A DNA stretch of 64,000 nucleotides from Thalassolituus maritimus (lineage in GTDB: Bacteria > Pseudomonadota > Gammaproteobacteria > Pseudomonadales > Oceanobacteraceae): the NCBI RefSeq assembly GCF_900156675.1, contig NZ_FTOH01000006.1, positions 186,001 through 250,000 on the forward strand, read 5' to 3'. The notes beneath the pieces are model-generated. The model saw only the letters and a list, made by a program, of their open reading frames with translations, had not been told where the DNA came from and did not search any database. The translations under genes were made by a program, and so were the position numbers. This document shows, piece after piece, positions 19,401-27,436 of this stretch. Position 1 is the stretch's first letter; each line of letters begins with the position of its first letter.

Positions 19401-20119
19401 GCCCGAGCATTCAACTCTTTGCAAAGCTCGTCAGACTGCATATCCGTATGAATGACAACCCGCGAGAAATCTTTGCCAAACTGCTGCTCCATTTTCTGAC
19501 GGATCTGGTCGGGTAGGGGAGATCCGTTGCCACGTGACTGGGCGATGCGGGCTTCCACCTCATCCATTTTTTCATCGTCAGCTTTCTGTTCGTCCCGCTC
19601 TTTTCTCATTAACTTGGCTTGAACGGGTTCTTCTTCAGTCCGCTGCAGCCTGGTTTTTGCGACTTCCTCTTCTTCCTGCCGGTGCAGCTTTGCCTGAGCG
19701 AGTTCATCTATGTTCCGGAAAAGTTTTGGTTGAGCTGCTTCTTCCTCTTCTTCCCGGAAAATTTTGGTTTGAACTTCCTCTTCTTCACGATGTACTTTTG
19801 TCTGCGCTTCTTCTTCCTCTTCCCGGAATAATTTAGCCTGTACGTCGTCTTCTTCTGTTCGGCTGACAGAAGGCGTAGAGGAGCTTACGCTTCTGGCCGC
19901 AACGGCAGGCTCGTCGTTGCCTCGCTGAAGGTTCTGCTTCACATCGGCTGCAACTTTGTCAGCTTCTTTTTCCTGGCTGTCTGCCGGGTCGCTGACAGCC
20001 ATTTTTTTCTGGATCTTCTTTTTAAGGTATTCGGGCTTAGTGGCTTTCTTTCTCGCAGGTTTCTTATTTGCGAGTTCAGTAGCTTTGTTTCCCTTCTTGC
20101 TGAGCGACTTTGATTCCAT
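16442..20119 (-). CDS. DUF4157 (eCIS core domain) protein with HNH-like motif; probable eCIS cargo
   Basis: A 1225-aa protein; DUF4157 proteins are the family most closely linked to eCIS clusters and are candidate effectors. Numbering from the chosen ATG at 20119: a Lys-rich start (1-45); seven acidic repeats of the form xQxKLxREEEEE (about 92-177); the DUF4157 domain (about 200-275) from LPDQIRQKMEQQFGKDFSRV to LLAHELTHVVQQ, with zinc-site motif HELTH at 267-271; an HNH-like block (about 420-470: DVDHIVEEQ, then DNFQLL and NTDK); and a beta-rich half (about 690-1200) with at least five repeats of 27-31 residues and a Gly/Ala-rich stretch. There is no signal peptide, consistent with loading into the tube in the cytoplasm. 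The start overlaps the ATPase stop by one base (TGATG), with GGAG seven bases upstream; a GTG one codon earlier is possible. Confidence 0.88.
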   Translation of the reverse strand: MESKSLSKKGNKATELANKKPARKKATKPEYLKKKIQKKMAVSDPADSQEKEADKVAADVKQNLQRGNDEPAVAARSVSSSTPSVSRTEEDDVQAKLFREEEEEAQTKVHREEEEVQTKIFREEEEEAAQPKLFRNIDELAQAKLHRQEEEEVAKTRLQRTEEEPVQAKLMRKERDEQKADDEKMDEVEARIAQSRGNGSPLPDQIRQKMEQQFGKDFSRVVIHTDMQSDELCKELNARAFAIGNDIYFATGEFNPDSERGQELLAHELTHVVQQNGKISRKAKADGGAGTYTKGSGVIVFDNITVPSPHAAFYQSKVPLIRHRAFSQDNRTTKQQQTWKNDIEKTGSISKLQSVLSSHPNVASSSPQQYIFKVPSPHQQINGKSPRFAMGSLDEVARELSVPSWDTDGKSVKPKRGDRLTSYDVDHIVEEQVGSASESGKKFQMREDLDGLDNFQLLIDSKNTDKMHEVKNAVRSQVDTFKENNTDKYRNKEFSKWSTNALLGKLSVKFNSTTAGGSLSINDKDRWTREQVKGGDHLQSLIDANEIQYLTVDQMDVKENHIWIFNSPSGGYKNEVHKTNTAGWKNKLFKPFSITNVNFETGDASKIATLSVNVPDSNTKLKKFSSDKTIDVMSLNGSDQVGYLPMERWSQIMKLRRENKSEGATPSESSDSLEATGFSPLTHDSVDLIPDTGLVIKGQILPTLPIIGEADIGYEISGNDFTLSKTFNVSEINLPKPIEMESCDLTISAGSRGFAASGRLDFTVDALGAGYLEGEIGSSGGLGLEGGFDFDSDLFDRASIKMWYREGKLGGEGEIGIDKPDKIKGIKSANVKASYDDGTFSATGEVKPALPAIEQGTLELNYSEEEGLDISGEVQIAKSPGIRSGKVNLRLRKQDENWKVSGEGTAQPDIPGIDSELTVGYEDGGFVAEFSGGFERGMLSGDVTVGVSNRAVGEDGKPSGDPLPGGELLVYGSGSATIQIAPWLQGTAGVKFDPNGEVTVSGEIGIPDELEIFARKEINKTIFQVAVQVPIIPGIVAEVGGGLSAIAGIGPGVIDELKIGIEYNPAREQDTKVTGDAHLKVPADAGLRLSVRAGIGLGITGASATGGLDIGGTLGISGAATAGVHIDWTPATGLDLTADLEVYAQPSFTFDIGGYVSVKVFGWSVYDDRFEFASYTFGSDYRFGIKLPVHYKEGEPFDISTDDIEFEIPDISTNDLLKGLISRIT
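17297..17728 (-). repeat. Five-fold beta repeat in the DUF4157 protein
   Basis: Residues about 799-942 consist of five consecutive 27-31-residue units. Each has an alternating hydrophobic strand, Y-x-D/E-G (YREGKL, YDDGTF, YSEEEGL, YEDGGF; the fourth unit has KQDENW), then GE or SG, and a P-x-I boundary (KIKGI, LPAI, SPGI, IPGI). The DNA repeats have diverged; the protein pattern is what is conserved. Confidence 0.6.
19589..19846 (-). repeat. Seven acidic VQxK repeats in the DUF4157 protein N-terminus
   Basis: Units of 11-13 residues follow xQxKxxREEEEE: VQAKLFREEEEE, AQTKVHREEEE, VQTKIFREEEEE, AQPKLFRNIDE, AQAKLHRQEEEE, VAKTRLQRTEEE, VQAKLMRKERDE. Related VQxK-acidic runs are common before DUF4157 domains. 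The run is predicted helical or disordered and may be a loading or binding tail. Confidence 0.8.
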
Positions 20120-22041
20120 CACATCACTCCATGACTTTGTAGTGCCGCGGGTAAGGACTTACCCAGCTTCTGGTATTCGCGGGATATCGCCTTGATGATC
20201 GCCGTTTTACTGAGTACTTCAGAATCCGGGCTGTTCGCGGCGGCACTGAGCACGGTGTTGCGAATCTGCCCACCAGACAAATCACAATGGCTGGCCAGAG
20301 CTTTCAGGAAATCGTCATCAGGGCTGCGTTGCCCCATGTGACTGCCCCACAGAGCCAGCCGCTCATTAAAGCCCGGCTGTGGAAAATCGATAATGATTTC
20401 AAGGCGGCGGTTGAACGCCGGGTCGATACGGTCCCTGTGGTTCGATGTCAGTATGACAACCCCAGGGTGAGTCTCTATGCGGGAAAGCAGGTAGTTAGTG
20501 AGATTATTGGCAAAGCGTTCATTGCTGCTGCGGGCATCAGTACGGTTGCCAAATACAGATTCAGCTTCATCGAATAGTAGTATGGTATCGGTAGCTGCGG
20601 CGTAGTCGAGCAGCCGACCTAGGTTTTTCTCACTTTCCCCAATGTATTTATTGATGACAGAACCAAGGTCTACACGAAACAGTGGGGCACCTATCTGGCT
20701 CGCAATATAACTGGCTGCCAGGGTTTTTCCCGTTCCACTGGCTCCCACAAAGAGGGCGCGCAATCCAGGGTTCTGGTTGGCGGTCAGAGTATCTCCGAGT
20801 TTCCAGTACAGAGATTCCCGTTGAAGCGCGCGGGCAATAAGATCATCCAGATGTTCATTGATCAGTGTTGGAAATATTACTGCCTCTTTCGGAATATCCT
20901 TCGTCACGGCTTGCGCAAGCTGGGTGAGCCCGGGGGCGATATTCAAAGAGCGCCACGTACGAATTTGTTGCTCCTGATTTACCCCTGATGAGCCCTCAGG
21001 TGGGGTAATTTGCTCTCCGATGTTTTTAATCATTGGGCCACTGAGCAAAGCAGAGCCTGCCAGCTTTTCGGCTAAGCTCTGGTCTGCAACATGTTTATTC
21101 CAAAGCTTTTGGCGCAGTGTCGAATCTGGCATAGGTAACGCGTAGTTGTAGCAGCTGTTTGCAATCACACAGCTGTGCATGCCCGTTATTACGATGGCAG
21201 GCGTTTGATATCCTGAACTGACAAGCTTGTAGTTTTCACCCGGTACATCAGGCAGTGTGATGACTGGAAGCCAGCCGGCGACTGCTGCTGCGAGCCGCAG
21301 CTGCGGCTCCTCTTGCCAGTTCTGGTAGGGAATACGCATGGCGCGGTAACCCGAGAGCAGTCCCAGTTCAGCAGCCAGTATTGATCGGCCACTGTGCTCC
21401 TGTCCGCGCAGAATCAGAAACTCGCTCGAAGTGAGTTTCTTGCACAAGTCAGGCAATATTTTTCGCGTTGCAGCTGGGAGTAATTCCCGCTCATGAGAGT
21501 CGAGTTCCTGGACGCCTTGCCAGCGATTGTGCTTGCTCTTGAGGATCGACCAGAGTGGAACAGAGATTGCCAATCCCTGGAGGCTGAGTGGGCCATTATC
21601 TGATACGGTGACCACGGACTCATTAAACAGAGGTGTGTTGATGAGGTCGAGAACATCCCAGTCTGTCGTATCCGGAAACAGAAACTGAACCATATCAAGC
21701 ACCAGGTGTACACTCAGCCGGGCCTGTTCGGAAGGCTGTTGCAATTCATTGATGGCAAAGGCAATTCTGGGCTGCGTCTCCATCATGCCGGTAATAAACA
21801 GAACGAAGGCTTCGGCGGGAGATAAATTAAGGGTTTGGATCAGACGCGAAGTTCGCCCGTTAAGGTTCTTCCACTGCTGTTCAAGGTCACGAGTCAGTGT
21901 CTGAAATTGAACGCCTGAAGGAAGTGGAGCCGTAGCTTCCAGGGATAGCGATTCTGTATAGAACACCAGACCAGCTTCTGCCCATTGCTGAAGTGGATTG
22001 AAACAGTCTGCCTGGGGCTTTATTACAGCGAGATCATTCAT
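20119..22041 (-). CDS. eCIS AAA+ ATPase (Afp15/Pvc15-like)
   Basis: A 640-aa ATPase conserved in eCIS clusters, thought to act in particle assembly. The C-terminal AAA+ module is intact: Walker A GASGTGKT (433-440), Walker B ILLFDEAES (about 487-495), sensor-1 LTSN and RIDPAFNRR with the arginine pair. The N-terminal half contains a degenerate nucleotide site, GQEHSGRS (213-220), where Lys is replaced by Arg and no acidic Walker B is evident. The ATG at 22041 has GAGAGGG upstream and overlaps the previous gene by eight bases; a longer frame to 22290 encodes an unrelated hydrophobic stretch antiphase to that gene and is rejected. ClpV-type disassembly is not implied. Confidence 0.88.
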   Translation of the reverse strand: MNDLAVIKPQADCFNPLQQWAEAGLVFYTESLSLEATAPLPSGVQFQTLTRDLEQQWKNLNGRTSRLIQTLNLSPAEAFVLFITGMMETQPRIAFAINELQQPSEQARLSVHLVLDMVQFLFPDTTDWDVLDLINTPLFNESVVTVSDNGPLSLQGLAISVPLWSILKSKHNRWQGVQELDSHERELLPAATRKILPDLCKKLTSSEFLILRGQEHSGRSILAAELGLLSGYRAMRIPYQNWQEEPQLRLAAAVAGWLPVITLPDVPGENYKLVSSGYQTPAIVITGMHSCVIANSCYNYALPMPDSTLRQKLWNKHVADQSLAEKLAGSALLSGPMIKNIGEQITPPEGSSGVNQEQQIRTWRSLNIAPGLTQLAQAVTKDIPKEAVIFPTLINEHLDDLIARALQRESLYWKLGDTLTANQNPGLRALFVGASGTGKTLAASYIASQIGAPLFRVDLGSVINKYIGESEKNLGRLLDYAAATDTILLFDEAESVFGNRTDARSSNERFANNLTNYLLSRIETHPGVVILTSNHRDRIDPAFNRRLEIIIDFPQPGFNERLALWGSHMGQRSPDDDFLKALASHCDLSGGQIRNTVLSAAANSPDSEVLSKTAIIKAISREYQKLGKSLPAALQSHGVM

Positions 22042-23773
22042 GCTGCCCTCTCTTAACAGGCGTAGGCCGAAAGCCATGCTCGAATTGGAACTGGACGGTA
22101 TATCCCAACCATGGAAGCCAGCCAGGATTAATGTCCAGGCCGTGTAGCCGGGCGTTAATATTGGCCTCAGATATATCAGCACGTACGACAATGCGGTCCT
22201 GAGAAATACCAATGTCAGACGAAAGAGACAGCAATTCGGTATTCCATAAATGGCGTGGATACAGAGTCTCTGAAACTTGCCGTAGTTCACAGATCAGTTC
22301 TGGGCTTAAACAAGTTGTGTTGATAGGGTGTGTACCGGCCTTTGTGCGCGCTGGATGTGTGCGGTGAATTATGTAGTCATATAAAGGGTCATTCTTTAGT
22401 ACTGAGTTGTTGTCGAAAGTCTCTACTGCGCCTGATAGCCAGGTCCAAACGCCAGGAACACTTCGCCAATGTTTACGGATGATTGCCTGTACTGGTTGGC
22501 GATTTAAGAAGTTAAGCAGGTAGAGTATTCCCCCGAATTGGCTGCCAAAGCTCCTATCGGCATCCTGATCTTTATTGAAGCTATTAAGAAGGTCTGAAAC
22601 AGGTGTGACTTCCGTGTCATCTTTTACTGAACGAACTGCCTGTCTTATTAATGACTCTCTACCTGATGATTCACTCTCAGAAGAGATATGTAGTGATATG
22701 GACTCGTCGGCGATCGTCGTGTCTTTGTCGGCGGATTTATCCGAGCCATGGTCTGTAGTCATGGTCGATTTTTCTGAATCTACTACTGGCTGTCGGTATT
22801 TATTTTCGTGCTCTCCCGAAAAGCCTGACTGCGGTTGATAGCTCTTGTTCGTATACTCCTGATTTTCAGGTCGTTCAACCGATATACCCGTATCAAAAAC
22901 AGATCTATTGAATTTTTCTGCGACCACAGATAACACCTCTTCTGTTCGATTATGTAGTGGAAGAGGTAGGTGCTCCTGAGCAATCAAAAAAGCGACAAGC
23001 GCCAGGTGTGCTCGTGATACGGTATTGGCCAATGCCGTTTGCCAGATACGAAAGTGATGTTCGGGGATTTGATTTAATGACTCCTTATCGAAGGTAAAAT
23101 CATACGAGTCTATATCAGATATTCGATTCTCTGATGCGGAAGCTGGATCAATTGACTCTTCGTGCGGCCGAGGATTGTCTTCTTCTGGCGTGTTCCTGAT
23201 AACATGACTGCCACGCCCCATAGCTGTAAGGCTATTTAAATAATCCGTATTCAGAGAGTATCCCGAGTGAGAGCTCAACTGTATGAGTAGGTCGCCAGCT
23301 TCTCTTTCTGACAAAGCTTCCATGATTACCGCAGCTTTGTTTTGTTTTGCCAGAAATGTCAGTGCAGAGCTTATGGTCGGAATATGCTCTGACAATATGC
23401 TCATTACAGGACTATGCGCAGAGCGAAGCACGGTTTCATTCCATTTTCGCCAATACCAGTGATGACCCAGCTCGCCTTTTGCGGCATCCATCAGTAACTG
23501 AGCAAGCATTTGATGAGTATTGGGAAAAATACGCACATTATCGCCAGGTTGCTCACGGATCTGGCGCAGTGTTTCTTCACGAAGAGAATGAGCGATCTCG
23601 TTGGCTGGTCCCGTAGCGGTAATCTTCCTGATGAATATGATCCTCTCATCATCCGTAGACGGCCAGTCAGCTGTGGTTACGTCCCTTTCGATCTTCGAAT
23701 GCAAAGCTTCCGGGGCTTTAATAGTCAAAGCCCGTATGCGAGTCGTCTCTGCTCCCTGATAATCAAACATCAT
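22034..23773 (-). CDS. eCIS conserved protein, tape-measure candidate
   Basis: A 579-aa protein immediately upstream of the AAA+ ATPase, the position held by the tape-measure gene (afp14/pvc14) in Afp and PVC clusters. Its N-terminus (IRALTIKAPEALHSKIERD, then IFIRKITATGPANEIAHSLR) and a segment SQFGGILYLLNFLNRQ about two thirds along resemble conserved blocks of CIS tape-measure-type proteins. The middle (about residues 200-380) is Ser/Glu-rich and probably disordered. At about 1.5 A per residue as an extended helix it could measure a tube of about 85 nm; that is inference. It starts two bases after the preceding stop. Confidence 0.55.
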   Translation of the reverse strand: MMFDYQGAETTRIRALTIKAPEALHSKIERDVTTADWPSTDDERIIFIRKITATGPANEIAHSLREETLRQIREQPGDNVRIFPNTHQMLAQLLMDAAKGELGHHWYWRKWNETVLRSAHSPVMSILSEHIPTISSALTFLAKQNKAAVIMEALSEREAGDLLIQLSSHSGYSLNTDYLNSLTAMGRGSHVIRNTPEEDNPRPHEESIDPASASENRISDIDSYDFTFDKESLNQIPEHHFRIWQTALANTVSRAHLALVAFLIAQEHLPLPLHNRTEEVLSVVAEKFNRSVFDTGISVERPENQEYTNKSYQPQSGFSGEHENKYRQPVVDSEKSTMTTDHGSDKSADKDTTIADESISLHISSESESSGRESLIRQAVRSVKDDTEVTPVSDLLNSFNKDQDADRSFGSQFGGILYLLNFLNRQPVQAIIRKHWRSVPGVWTWLSGAVETFDNNSVLKNDPLYDYIIHRTHPARTKAGTHPINTTCLSPELICELRQVSETLYPRHLWNTELLSLSSDIGISQDRIVVRADISEANINARLHGLDINPGWLPWLGYTVQFQFEHGFRPTPVKRGQHE

Positions 23774-23775
23774 GC

Positions 23776-26700
23776 TCAGCGAACCCGGCCAATGACGGTG
23801 ATGTTGTCTTCAAAGTCGATGTCTTCCCGCAGAACCTTGGTAATTTTTACTCGGGTACTGGATTCATCGTGCTCTTCAATGGTCAGTTCAGCTGCAACTT
23901 CCTGTTCTCTATTAAGTAATTGCAGCGTCTTACCTATGCGCACAATCTGGTTAAGGCTGACGCTGAAGCGCTCGCCGTAAGCGATACGCCGTGGTGGGCT
24001 GAAGATACTGCCTTTCACTATTTCCTGTGGGTTACCGAGTGAGGCATAGATGACTGCCGCACGGACCATGTCCCGCATGGCCTGGCGACTGTCACTGTCT
24101 GCATTTTCGCCAAGCTGTTTAAACCACCACTCAATCAGCTCTGCTAATGTGCGAGTGGTGTTGAAGTCAAGTTCCTCTGCTTTTTTAAGCCCGGGCCAGC
24201 GACTGATCGCTTCAACGGGTAAGCGGTTGTCCTCTGCGAGTTGTCCCCAGCGTAGCCGGATTGACCCCGGCAGTGACCCAAGTACTTTCTGAAGGCAAAG
24301 CTGGCACTGCTCCAGCTTTTCCTGGAGCGTGCGGCTCGCTCTTCTGAGTATCCGATGACTGTGGTTATTGAGATCTTCCAGCGAAAGTACTTCAGCTACT
24401 TTATGGGCTGGAACAAAATCAGTCATCGGAAGTGGAAGTGACGCCCAACGTTGAACTCTTTTCTTGCTATTCGCTGCCAGCTCGACGAAAGCGGGGCTGT
24501 CTTCAATAGACCTCATGGCAGCATTCGCATAAGCGGTTGCGACTTTTGCTTTCAGAACCGGCAACTCAGGGTACGCCTTAGTCATCCTTACTTGTCTTAG
24601 CTGTGCGAGATAGTCGATATTCGGTTGGGTATTAAGACGTGCAGCGAAAGGCGATATTGCGCGCCAGTGTCCTGCAGGAATTTCCAGTGTTGCCTGCCAG
24701 AAGGGAAGAAGGGCCTCAGCAAGGTCGGCATCGTCGTCAGCCGAACAGCCGGGAACAAGATCTTCAGCATTATCACGGCGTAACGGCAATGGGTCTGCTA
24801 ATGGTCTGCTGATTTCAACCTGCCGTACCCGAACGTAGTAAAGCCCTTCGACCTGTGTGGTGAGCACGCGAGTGCGCTCCTTATACTCTTTGTATACGCG
24901 TTGCCAATCTTCATCAACCAGCTGTTGAGCGACGGTGTAATCACCGAGTGCCTCATCGGCAATACTGTCGAGGTGGCGAAGAGTCTGGCGGGTACGTACA
25001 ATTTCAGCCTTACGTTTTTCTTGCGTCGCAATCAGTTCTTTCTGAGTTCTTAACAGGGCCTGAAGCGCCTGTTCGCTGCCGTTATATTGATTTTCAACCA
25101 CGCTGATCCAACGAGTGAGAATCTTGCCTGCGGTAAAGATTGCTTCGTATCTTCGCTGGTTGGCGATCAGATTACCGAAATGCGCTTTAGTTGGCTTACC
25201 CTCTGTCGGTAAGGCTGCATATTCTCTATCGGTTTCAGAAGTAATCTCAGTCTCCAGATCCGACGGTGATATCAGCTCCGTACTCAGGTCGGTTAACTTG
25301 GTATGTAGATCGGTTGCATCAGGTTCTTCGAAAATATCCAGAACAGTCATTAGGAGGTCATGCATTCCCGAGTAGATTTTCTTGTACTCGTTAATGTCCG
25401 GGCTGATGTGATCCATGACACCAAAGCTGAATTCTTTGGCGTTAAACGCAGGCTTGCTGACTGATGCCGTAGGAATCTGCAACCGGTCTATCCGGTCTTT
25501 ATTCAGCGTCAGTTCGAACGCAGAATATTTATCGGGCTCTATTTTTGTATACGTAGTACCTTTAATTGCTTCCGTATATTGATAATTGCGGGTACCGAGT
25601 AGTTCGAGTTTTTTCTGCTCTTCGAGTGATAACATTTCTCTCTCAGCAACCCGATACTGAGTATCAGCTGTCTTCTTTGACTCTGTCGCTACCTTAACGG
25701 ACGACGTCGAACTGGTCGCCACTGACGTCGCAATACTACTTGTTTCGGTCGGCAGCTTATCCGTATTCAGACTGGCGTAAGGTAACCAGCGAGCCACCTG
25801 CATGCCTTTACCGTCGCCTGCTACGCCACCGGCCAGCGCCGCCAGCGCGACGGTTTGAGAGTCCAATTGCTGACGTTTTAAAAGAAGAATATCCCGTGTC
25901 GCTTCCAGCTTTTTACGCTCATCACGTATTTTCTCTTCGGTGGTATCGAGATCTTTTTCCGTGATGGCGTACTGACCAATAAGACCGTGCTTATCCGGGC
26001 GCTCAGGTATCGGAGGCATACGTTCTTCATCAATCTCTGGCGCCCACTTATCGAAAAATTCAGGAATTTCGAACTCGGTTCTGTCGTATGGGTAAGGGGC
26101 GTTTTCGGAATCTTCCAACGCAAAGCGATTCATAGCCGCAGCGATCAGGCGGTTGAACAATGCATCAGGGAGCAGAGGTGATTTCGCGGGCTCAGGAAGA
26201 TTAAGACTTTTAACGTCTTCTGCGCTCAATTCGTTGTCGTACTTCGAATCTGATTTCGGAGCGATGTAGTACAGGCTGTAGAATACTTCTTTCCAGTCGT
26301 ACCAGCGCATGTAGGCTTTCTGGCAGTAGCGGTAAAGGTCTGTCTCGAGCTGTTTGTCTAGGCCTGGAATATCCAGTAGATCCGGCTTATAGACTGAGCG
26401 CTTCATGGCTAATAAGAGGCGAATACGATCTCCCGCTGGTTGCGTCAGGTCAATCACACGACGCGGAAGGTGCCTGAAGACTAATTCATCAATACCATCT
26501 GCCGCGACGGGTATGACGTCGACGCCCAGGTAAGCAGGAAGACCATGCATTTTCGGTTTTTTGCTGGCTATGTCCTCCAGCCAGGAAAGCGGTAACTGGC
26601 CCGACGCTGGTAAATAGTCCAGCTGCAGGTGCTTATCGAGAAACTTCTTCAGAGTTAATTGATGGTTCGAGCCTTCATTGCGCAGAGTGACCAGCTGGCG

Positions 26701-27426
26701 CAATGCTGCCTGTGTCTGATTTAATAGCGTCAGGTAACCCGAAGCACTATTTGATTCGTAACGCCCGGCCTCTTCTGACACCCAAAGTAGGGTGGTTTTA
26801 TTCTGATCATTAATAGCAACGAGTGCGAGCGGAACAGAATTCGGAAACTGACGTGCAAAATCAAGGTCGACGCGATCAGCACAGATCGTATTCTGTAGCC
26901 GATGAGGGTGTTCTGTTTTTATCTTTTGACTATCGATATCTAAGCGGCGCAGCCTTAGCGACGCGAGCGTGACCAGGCGTGTATCCCGTGTCGGGTCGAA
27001 AGCTGTGCGCTGGCATGGGTCGACGTTGGGTGGGTCAATATGTAATTGACTCTGGTGTAAGGTCAGATAGAAAACACCGCTGGCATCACTCACTTGTTTG
27101 CGGTTGCGATACTCTTCGACTAAATCCTGCCAGGTACAGTAGAGAGGGGATTCCAGTGTGAGGGCTGCACCCTTGGGAGTAATAGCACTGCCTGGGCTGA
27201 CTGCCAGCTGGATATCATCCACTGGGCCGCGCTCGCCTCGGGATCGCACGTGCAAGCCTGAAACTACACCCGGCAACTGCTGTTTTAATAAGGGCGCAAG
27301 ACGAGCTTCAGCGTAGTTCTGTCGTTGGTCGAACTCGTCTTCTCCCAGATGTCGTCCCGCAAACAGATGCAGTCGTTCAAGGTCTGGGTGGCTTGCAACG
27401 GGACGGTGCAGCAGGATAGTCGTCAT
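23776..27426 (-). CDS. Large eCIS protein with shared N-terminal domain and coiled coils
   Basis: A 1216-aa protein of unknown function. Residues about 19-98 (LHLFAGRHLGEDEFDQRQNY, GVVSGLHV, LAVSPGSAITPKGAAL) share a pattern with the two preceding genes. Heptad-rich, highly charged helices occur near 490-525 (EEKIRDERKKLEATRDILLL) and 790-820 (KELIATQEKRKAEIVRTRQ). The C-terminal half is largely helical and ends in a beta segment, VLREDIDFEDNITVIGRVR. No signal peptide or membrane helix is seen. AAGGAG lies upstream of the ATG. It could be a baseplate-linked fibre or a structural spacer; no fibre-tip domain is recognised. Confidence 0.6.
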   Translation of the reverse strand: MTTILLHRPVASHPDLERLHLFAGRHLGEDEFDQRQNYAEARLAPLLKQQLPGVVSGLHVRSRGERGPVDDIQLAVSPGSAITPKGAALTLESPLYCTWQDLVEEYRNRKQVSDASGVFYLTLHQSQLHIDPPNVDPCQRTAFDPTRDTRLVTLASLRLRRLDIDSQKIKTEHPHRLQNTICADRVDLDFARQFPNSVPLALVAINDQNKTTLLWVSEEAGRYESNSASGYLTLLNQTQAALRQLVTLRNEGSNHQLTLKKFLDKHLQLDYLPASGQLPLSWLEDIASKKPKMHGLPAYLGVDVIPVAADGIDELVFRHLPRRVIDLTQPAGDRIRLLLAMKRSVYKPDLLDIPGLDKQLETDLYRYCQKAYMRWYDWKEVFYSLYYIAPKSDSKYDNELSAEDVKSLNLPEPAKSPLLPDALFNRLIAAAMNRFALEDSENAPYPYDRTEFEIPEFFDKWAPEIDEERMPPIPERPDKHGLIGQYAITEKDLDTTEEKIRDERKKLEATRDILLLKRQQLDSQTVALAALAGGVAGDGKGMQVARWLPYASLNTDKLPTETSSIATSVATSSTSSVKVATESKKTADTQYRVAEREMLSLEEQKKLELLGTRNYQYTEAIKGTTYTKIEPDKYSAFELTLNKDRIDRLQIPTASVSKPAFNAKEFSFGVMDHISPDINEYKKIYSGMHDLLMTVLDIFEEPDATDLHTKLTDLSTELISPSDLETEITSETDREYAALPTEGKPTKAHFGNLIANQRRYEAIFTAGKILTRWISVVENQYNGSEQALQALLRTQKELIATQEKRKAEIVRTRQTLRHLDSIADEALGDYTVAQQLVDEDWQRVYKEYKERTRVLTTQVEGLYYVRVRQVEISRPLADPLPLRRDNAEDLVPGCSADDDADLAEALLPFWQATLEIPAGHWRAISPFAARLNTQPNIDYLAQLRQVRMTKAYPELPVLKAKVATAYANAAMRSIEDSPAFVELAANSKKRVQRWASLPLPMTDFVPAHKVAEVLSLEDLNNHSHRILRRASRTLQEKLEQCQLCLQKVLGSLPGSIRLRWGQLAEDNRLPVEAISRWPGLKKAEELDFNTTRTLAELIEWWFKQLGENADSDSRQAMRDMVRAAVIYASLGNPQEIVKGSIFSPPRRIAYGERFSVSLNQIVRIGKTLQLLNREQEVAAELTIEEHDESSTRVKITKVLREDIDFEDNITVIGRVR

Positions 27427-27436
27427 GATCGTCTCC

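Noticed and set aside
19534-19846. Plus-strand Leu/Phe-rich frames opposite the acidic repeats
   Set aside because: Shadows of GAA/GAG repeats on the other strand; hydrophobic Leu/Phe runs without start signals.
22042-22290. An N-terminal extension of the eCIS ATPase
   Set aside because: It is antiphase to the preceding coding sequence and encodes an unrelated hydrophobic stretch; the ATG at 22041 has a good ribosome site.
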